64,000 bases of DNA from Bretschneidera sinensis. Its lineage: Eukaryota > Streptophyta > Magnoliopsida > Brassicales > Akaniaceae. Under the pieces are notes generated by a model. The model searched no databases and was not told where the DNA came from. It worked only from the letters and a program-made list of their open reading frames with translations. Shown in pieces: positions 24,401 to 33,400 of this stretch (position 1 is the stretch's first letter; each line of letters opens with the position of its first letter). The position numbers and the translations under genes were made by a program. The stretch covers positions 87,292,001 through 87,356,000 of the forward strand of contig CM043698.1 of assembly GCA_023935145.1 (NCBI GenBank), given 5' to 3'.

Positions 24401-27400
24401 TTTTAGTTTCTTAGCCACCATAAAGCTAGCCACACCATTGAAATTAACACCCTCCCATCAGCCCTTGATAAGATCACAAAAACCACCCACCCTCAACCAC
24501 ATTCTCAAACCGGAACGGTGTCGAACTCCACATTAGACCTCCTATTTCAAGAACAATAGGGTTATGATCAAAGAAGTTTCTGAATTAGGTTAGGGCATTG
24601 GTATTCCCAACAAGTAGACACAAGGAACCGGTCTATCCTTGAGAAAGAAGGAGAATCTCTTAAGTTCAACCAAGTATAGGACCCTCTCGATAACAAATCA
24701 AGAAGGTCATTACCCCTCACAAACTCTAAAAGCTCTCTCATAGACCAGGTCTTAAGATCCCCCCGACCTCTCAGGAGGAAAAAACACTATATTAAAATCA
24801 TCACTTAACACCCAAGGAAGTTGCCAACGATGTCTAATAGCCACCAACTCCTCCCAAAAAAAGACTTCTATTACACTCTCGCCAGGCCCATAAACACTAG
24901 TCATAATCCAATCCCCACCCTTAAAGAGACCCCTGAAAACACAAGATATTGAAAATGAACCCACTTGGGAATCAACCAATTCCAAAATCCGCGTGTCACA
25001 CATAATTACAACTCCGCCCGAAGCACCTATTGACGACAAATTTTTCCACCCACAAGACCTGATACCCCAAAGGTTACCGATAATAGACTCATCAAATAGC
25101 TCCAGTTTAGTTTCCTGAAGGATCAACATTGCTCCCTTCCATTCTCTTAGAAAATTCTTAATCGAATCCCTCTTCGTCAAGTCATTAACCCCTCTCACAT
25201 TCCACGGGATAATTTTCCACATCATTTAATCACTACCGCCCCTCGACTCCTCTGACGATTCCTCCCCTCCTTTTCCTACACCCCCGCTGATCTTGACAAA
25301 GTTAACATCAAACTTCAGTCTCTTCAACTCTCTACTACCCCCTTAGATTGCTTCCTACCCATATACTGACCTCGACATCGAGCTTTACATTTTTCCCGAA
25401 GATACTCAATTTCCTAAAACAATTTAATAGCTTGATCTTCAACCCCAACTATCAAAACTCCAACCAATTTAGTGTTAACTATGCGTGTTCAAAGTTACCT
25501 CGATGGCTTCCCCTCTAGGAATCACGTTCAGAATTGCACAACCTAATTTCTGATGTGTTCGTGATCCAGATCCGTGAGAAGCACCGATCCCAACCAATCA
25601 AGGAGATATAAGAGAGAGAAAGGTAGTTGCAGTCGATAAGAGAGAAAGATCGCCATAATTGATGAGTGAAAGGTCATCACAATGGATGAGAGAGAAGGCC
25701 ACTGCAATCGATGAGAGTGAAAGGTTGTCTCAATCGAGGAGAGAAAGGTTATCGTAGTTTATGAGATAGAAAGGCGTGGCATATCAAGGAGAGGAGAGAG
25801 TGAAGCTTTTTTTTGTTTAATAATATTATATATAAAGAGGAATAAAACCATGTTCACTTGTTCTTTTCTTTTTTAATCTTTTGGGCTTTGTTTCGTTTTC
25901 TTTTTATGAGTTGACTTAAAAGTCCAAGTCCTACACAAACAATGATAGTATTAGCCATAAACCCCAGTAATTTGGACCGATGCTATGTATATTGATAGGA
26001 AACATACTACAGTCACAATAAGTTTTTCACCCATCATAATTTTTTAGGGAAGAGCAAGAATTTTTTCCTAATAAGGGCATAATGCTACTCAAGTTCAAGA
26101 TGTGGATGATGATTCAAATAGTGATGAAGAGAATACTGAAGAAGTTGTAGAACAATCATCAAAGCCAAATAAATTTGAAGGAACACAACCAGTCCAAGTG
26201 GATTCGCAATCTAAACTTTTAACAGAAGAAGCTATTCTTCTTGATGCAACACAAGGAAAAAATCCAAGAGGTTCAAAAGGTTGGTCATGTAAACAAATGT
26301 AAAAATCAATTTACTAGTTTTTATACTCGAGTTCACTATCACTTTTTTGGGTGCTCCAACGAGTAAAGAGAACAAATTCAGCGATGTCCAATATTGATGA
26401 ATGATCGGGCTACATATGAAAAATGGAGAAAAAGAGTTTAAAACATTAAAAAAACTAAAGCTTCTTCATCTCAAAAAAAATTATGCTTACAAAACAACAT
26501 AAGCAATCAAAAACTCCAAAAATTGAAGACTCATTCAACATGATGAAGAGTGATGACTTATCTAAAAGTGATAAGGGGTTTATGTGCTAATAGGATTCCG
26601 TTTAATGTGTTGAGAAATCCCCAATTTCATTACATTATATGGCTTCTAAAGGTTTCAAGACTCATTCGTTTGAAAAGGCTATTAGTTTGTTGGGTGAGTG
26701 CAAAAGAAGCATAAAAATGAAATCATTCTAGTTTACAACACATGGTATTGCAGGCATCGTCTATTATTTCAGATTAATAGTGAAATTGCAAAAACCAATC
26801 AGTAAACAATATCCTCACAGTGGATAGTCGTGGAGCAATGTTTATATATACCAACGATTTTCAAGAACTGAAAGAACAAGTTTCTCTTTTGTGGAATAGT
26901 TGGTAAAGGCAGTTGAAGTGGTGGGGTCTCATAACATTCTTCATGTTGTGACAAGTAATGATGCAAAATGCAAACTTGCTGGGAGTGAGATAGAAAATGT
27001 ACACAACTATATTTTTTTCTCCTTTTGTTGTTCATACTTTAAATCTTATTTTGAAAATTTTTGCAAAGGAATTTGAATGTTTAGTACGAAGAGGAAAAAT
27101 ATTGTGAAATATTTTTGGAATCACATACGTGCATAGGCTATTTTTAAAGCTCATTCAAGATTAGAGCTTGTGAAAGTGGCAAAGACTAGGTTTGCCTCTC
27201 GTTATATCTTGTTGAGGTGACTTGTTGATTATATAGAGGCCCTAGCAAGTACTGTTGTTCTCAAAAAATGAAAAGAACGAGTGAAACATGGAGATGAACA
27301 TGTAAGGAAGATGGGTGCTTCGGTTGTAAAAACCATAACTAGTGAGGAATTTTGGGATGAGGTAGAGAGAATAATCACAATTACAAAACCAATTTAGTTG

Positions 27401-30400
27401 CTTATTGAGTTTTGTGATGGTGATGGTTCTAAAATGGGTGAGATTTATGAAAAGATGGATAATATACTTGGTGAAAAAAGGGATGTAATGAACAGAAATA
27501 ATCATGCTGCTAATTCATCCCCTTGTATTGTCTTGGCTTTGTAGTCGCTCTAGGGTTCTATGATCCTAGATATCTTGCTTTTCTAGCACCTGAAGGGAAA
27601 ACTAAGAAGGAAGGCTCCAAATGAAGATAAGAGAAGTAATTGTGGGGGATATTGAAGAATTTGACAAAATAGATGAAAGTGAACCCGAAGCAAAAATGCT
27701 GTGTGAGCAATTTGCTATTTTCACTCTCGTAAAGGTTTTACCGTTATAGTTACAGTTCAAACTAATGCAATGGCTATGGATGCCATTCATTAGTGGGCTA
27801 CATATGGATCGGACGCACCAAAGTCAATTGAGATTGCTAAAAAGGTGTTGTCTCAACTAATTACATGTTCATCAGCTGAGCATAAGTAAAGCACATATTC
27901 ATGTATTCACAATGTGATGAGAAATATATTGAATTCTACAAGAGCTGATAAATTGGTTTTTATTCATTCTAATATTAGTCTTTTATCTCGCTCTACTGAG
28001 TATAGTGCATGGGACATTGATCCATAAAGATGATTTTATTATGAGATTAGAAGACATGAAGTGGTGCTTGAAGTTGAATATAAAGCCAACTCAAACAACT
28101 ATACAAAGGAAGATAAAGAAATGCCATTAGCTCTTATGCCCAATTTGGTTTCAAAAGCTACTCTTAGTTCTTGCAGCTCACAAGAAGTTTGTCTCAGTGG
28201 ACTTCATCAAACTCAAATTTCTAGCTTTGTAGCCGCAAAAGGGAAAGGAAAGAGAGTGTGGATTAATGAGCTTTGGATTATTTACTTATTGGAGTATTTT
28301 ATAATTTTGTTCTATGGTTTCTTTCTTTGGGGCTAATTTGTCTTGGAGACTTTGATTTGAACTATTCCTAAATTATATTAAGACTTACGAGATTTATGTT
28401 CTAGTTTGCATTTTTCTTTTTCTTCAAAGTTTATAGTGGTTTGTGTTCTTTTTCTTCAAAGTATATATATATATACACACACACACACATAAGCGACCCA
28501 AATGAACGTACTTAAACAAACCAAAACCCCAAATAATTATCCAAGTTTACCCCTTCGTACCACGTGCCCATACTTGTACCGCATTTTAGATGAATTTGGT
28601 CAAAGCTTTGACACGAACCAAGCCCATATTCTTAGCAAACAAGCCAAGCAAAGCTTAGACACAAATCGTGCTGAGTAGCTCACTAGTTGTTTTGTTGTTT
28701 ACCCCTAGCTCAAAGCAACTTGTTGACATTAGGTGCCTATCTGTTATGTATGAAATCAATATTATAATGATCAATTCTTGATAACTAATAGAAGTTTGAT
28801 TGTTTGTTTCATAAAATTATCAAGAATAGTAATTCCTATGGAAATTGCAATTCTTATAATATGATAATATATGAAAGTTTTAACTCCAATCTTATAGAAT
28901 TACGATGAAAAAAAATCAAAATCCAACTTTATTGACAAGAAATACTAACTGGAGTAAACAAATATTATCGAGCATCTGTTTTCGAAAAGATAGACAAAAT
29001 TTGTGAGACAGGGAGTATAAGTAAGAGATTAAATTCTAAAACTTCACTCACTAAAATGTGCTGATAAAATGCATATTCATATTTAAGCCCTTTAATTTAC
29101 ATTTGTTAAGCTCTTAGTTTGCACATTTTATTCTATTTTAGTTCATTTTTTTGTGTTTTCTGTGTTTTTTTTTATAGGTTTTTGAAGAAAAGATAGCATT
29201 TTGGAGCTCTAAGGAAGAAAACTGAAGATCTAGAACCAAATAGGTGCGATCGAGCGCACAGAAGAGTGCGATCGAGTGCACAAGCACCCAGGGCCCAAGC
29301 CAGGATTGAGTGCAGCCTGCGCTCACGCGCAAGAAGAAGGCTCGAGCGCACACGTACAGTAAACCGGCAGAACCTGTCTTGAAAATAAGGTTTGGGTCTT
29401 ATTTTGGAAATTAGGGTTTCGAAGTGTCCTTAGAACCCTATAAATAGACTTGTAAAACACAAAAAAGGGGATCTTCCCTTTTAGTTTAGTCTTTATTCGG
29501 GGAGGTTGGAGGCGAGACGAGCCCAGAAGAGAGATTGTGGAGACGAATTGACGACTGTTCTCCATAGTGTTTTCGGGTTTCTTCTTTCCTTTGTATTTTA
29601 TTTTATGATAATGTGTAACTAAACTCTTAGAAGGGCTCGATTGAAGCTCTAATTATGTTCACTCATTAATTCAATATTGGTGCCTTTGCAATAGTTATAT
29701 GATGATGTTTAACTTGATTAATTCTTGTGTTTATTTAAATTCCTCATATGTGTGTGTCTGATCAACGTACGCATGTGGTATGGATTAGTTAGTTGAATCA
29801 ATTTGGATGACCGAGTCCTGGGTTCAACAAAAGTAACAAAAGATATCCACACCGGATTCTTGGGTTAATCAACATAGGAAACCGGGAGTGGACCAAGCCC
29901 TAGGTCTCATGTGTTTGTCGATCTTCACAAATCTTATGCTCTCTTAAGGAACAACTTAGGATACACCATGCTAAATCCCTTAAGAGAGAAAAGAGTTAGA
30001 GCAGATATCATGCCTAACTCATTGCTTAGGAAGATCAATAGCTTAAGGAGTGGACCAAGCCCTTAGGTTGGCAAGCATTAGATATTCAGAGTATGACCAA
30101 AGCATTGACATATTGTTTTATTAAGGTCGCATGATTAGTGGTGGATATCCAAGCCCTACACTTCTATCATTATCTTGTTTTATCATTATTATTAACCTAA
30201 ACTCAATATTTATTTCCATTATTTATCCTTGCGAAACTAATTCTAAATCGAACTTTACTAATCCCTGTGAAGATAATCTCGCATTTGCACACTATGCTAC
30301 TGTTGACCTTGTGCACTTGCAAGCAAAACAAGTTCGATTATTCGCTTATTTATTTAGGTAGATAATCACGACAACAAGTTTTTGGCGCCGTTGTCAGGGA

Positions 30401-33400
30401 TTATGTTAAATTTCTTTTTTAGAATTATTTTCATTAATTTATTTTATTCTATTTTATTTTATTCTGTTCCGTTTTATTTTTATTTTTATCAAAAATCAGA
30501 TTTATTCATTCTTTTCGTTTTCTGTTTTTTTTGTTCAGGTGTGCAGACGAAGAGTTTCTGTCCTCATTGCGATCGAGCGCACTCCTTAGTGCGATCAAGC
30601 GCAAAAGCTCCAGAGAGTACCCAAGCAGCAGTATTGAAACTGCTGCACTGAAGCTTTTCAACTAATTCATTCGAGGGAGAAGCACCAATGGCGAAAGCTA
30701 GTTATGCTTATCTAGCTGCTATGGAGAGGAAGCTAGATATGCTTATAAAAGCCATGACTGCTCAAAACATCTCACCTAGTCCACGAGCCAAACACCTCCA
30801 GGTATGTGCTATATGTTCTCGTTTTGATCACACTACTGACACTTACCCTTTGTATTCATCTGCAGATCAAGAGCAAGCAAATTACGTGGGACCGAACAAC
30901 TACAACATATATGCAAATACCTATAATCCTGGATGGAGCAACCACCCCAACTTCTCATGGAGCAACGACCAAAATGCCTTGAACTTTCAAGGGCAACAAA
31001 GGAACTCCCAACAAGCAGCCCACTCAGATCCTGAATCAAAGAAAAGTGACCAAGATAGTCTTGTGATGCAGTTGGCAACTCAACAACAACAATTGATGAC
31101 CTCACAAGATCAGTTTATGGCAGAGGAAAGACAATTTCGAACTGAGATAAGATAAACCACTGCACGGCATGAACAAGCCATTCAAAAATTGGAAGTACAA
31201 GTGGGGCAATTAGCTAAGGAGCTAAGTGAACAAAAGCAAGGTGTTGTTGAACAAGTTTTTCATGACCATCATATTGATCCATTGGAGACCACCCTCAACC
31301 ATTATTTCAAAGGATCAGATATTGAGCCAAAATCTGACTGTATTACTGATGACATCATTGAAACTGTGCACTTCCTAGAGGCCTCTCCAAAGCATCCAAG
31401 TAAGTATACCGATCCATTTGAACCTCATGTGCCTACTAATACTATTTTTTTCCTTTCTATTATCCAGGCACCATATTTGGAATTCAAGCAGTTGCCAGAG
31501 CACTTAACTTATGATTATATGGGAGAGAATAAGACATTACCTGTGCTAGTTGCTGCCAATCTTAGTTTTTGGGAAAAATAAGGCTTGGTCCGACTGAAGA
31601 CGTTAAACTTAGCTCTCATGGGAGGCACCCCACAGCTTATCCTTTTATTTTTATTGTTTTTCATATTTATTGTTATTTATTTATTTTTCATACTTTTTGT
31701 TTTCCCGCATTACTTTAGTTTTTCTTTTTTAGGAACAATGTGTGCATCCGTTCAAGTTTAGGGGTGTGCTATGAGCCATGCCAGCCCAGCTAGTTCTCCA
31801 TCTGCCAGGTCAGATCTTTCCATATTATTCACACATTGGGGACAATGTGTAATTTAAGTTTGGGGGCATGGGAGACACATTCACACATTTTGTTCTAGTT
31901 TTTTTGAAAAGATAAATGCATGTTCATGTTGTTTGGAAATTTTAGTTGATCTAAACAATTACTGTGATGTAATTTCATTAAGTGAGCTTAAATTTTTGAA
32001 CACATGATCTGATGATAAAGTTTTAAACTTCGGTTACTTACTTTAAGCAATTGAGAATTCACATGTTTGATCTAATCTGACATGAGCACACTAACACATG
32101 ATTGTGTGAGGTATGACATATGATTTTAATATGTATATTTTCATTGCTTAGCTGAACCTGATGACTTGTTAGATGAACATTTTGGCATAGAAAAGTAAAA
32201 AAAAAAATTACAAAAAGAGAAAAATGATAATGATCATTAAAAAAACTTTTCACTGAGTAACTGGACCTCTTGCCTCAGTAAGCAGTAGTGTTCACGTCAA
32301 AAGGTGAAAATTTTGCTCTATAGCATTAAGGCCAGTTTAGTTTCTTAGCCTTTTTGACTCAATTTAGTAAGTTCTTAGGGGTGTCTTTACACTTAATGCC
32401 CTAAAACCATCTGGTTTGGGAGTCATTGGCTAAACACTCGCTACATGGGTCAATTAGAAAGCTTAAGGGAACTAAACATAGTAGAGCCTCATAATAAAAA
32501 AAAGAAGAAAATAAATTATGCCATTATTGTTCCTTTTGAGGGGAAATTGGGAGAATCTTGAGATATAGAGACATTACACATTAGAATTATTTGGAAGCTT
32601 CATATTTATGTGTTAGTCCACTTTACACTGATTCGAACTTGTGATGCCTTAACTTGCCTCTTGTAAGTAATTAGAATTTAAAACTCCTATTCATTACGAA
32701 AATGAGTTTATATTTTAAGCTTGCTCATGAACGAATATCATGGTTTTGTGTGCGACTTAAATTTTGGGATACCATGAATGATGGATTTATCTTTGCGTCT
32801 TTGCTTTTCATTTAGTTTTTAGTTTCATATTGCTAAGGGACTAGCAATATATAAGTTTGGGGGTGTGAGAGGAGCTTAAATATTCATATTTAAGCCCTTT
32901 AATTTACATTTGTTAAGCTCTTAGTTTGCGTATTTTATTCTATTTTACTTCATTTTTGTGTTTTCTGTGTTTTTTTTTATAGATTTTTGAAGAAAAGATA
33001 GCATTTTGGAGCTCTAAGGAAGAAAACTGAAGATCTAGAACCAAATAGGTGCGATCGAGCGCACAGAAGAGTGCGATCGAGCGCACAGAAGAGTGCGATC
33101 GAGCGCACAAGCACCCAGGGCCCAAGCCAGGATCGAGCGCAGCCTGTGCTCACGCGCAAGAATAAGGCTTGAGCGCAGATGCGCTCGAGCGCAATAGTGT
33201 GCGATCGAGCACACACGTACAGTAAACCGGCAGAACCTATTTTGAAAATAATGGTTCGGGTCTCATTTTGGAATTTAGGGTTTCGAGGTGTCCTTAGAAC
33301 CCTATAAATAGACTTGTAAAACACAAAAAGGAGATCTTCCCTTTTAGTTTAGTCTTTATTCGGGGAGGCTGGAGGCCGGACGAGCCCGTAAGAGAGATTG

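Larger units (their letters stand above)
21690..25330 (-). mobile_element. L1-type LINE, degenerate
   Basis: Minus strand, in order: AP-endonuclease domain (25225-24752), linker (24329-23853), RT pieces (23682 down to ~23029) and a zf-RVT-like 3' part (22796-21700) ending with ...NEIFIY and a short A-rich tail near 21690. A T17 run (minus strand) at 23476-23492 and several stops and frameshifts break it. ORF1 is not recognisable upstream of the endonuclease. It lies between the two inverted hAT fossils and in the sense direction of RABA5c. Confidence 0.85.

Noticed and set aside
29138..29565. Minus-strand open stretches in the E3 LTRs (also 32940-33503)
   Set aside because: Created by the stop-poor CpG-rich boxes on the reverse strand; not conserved as proteins between the two LTRs.
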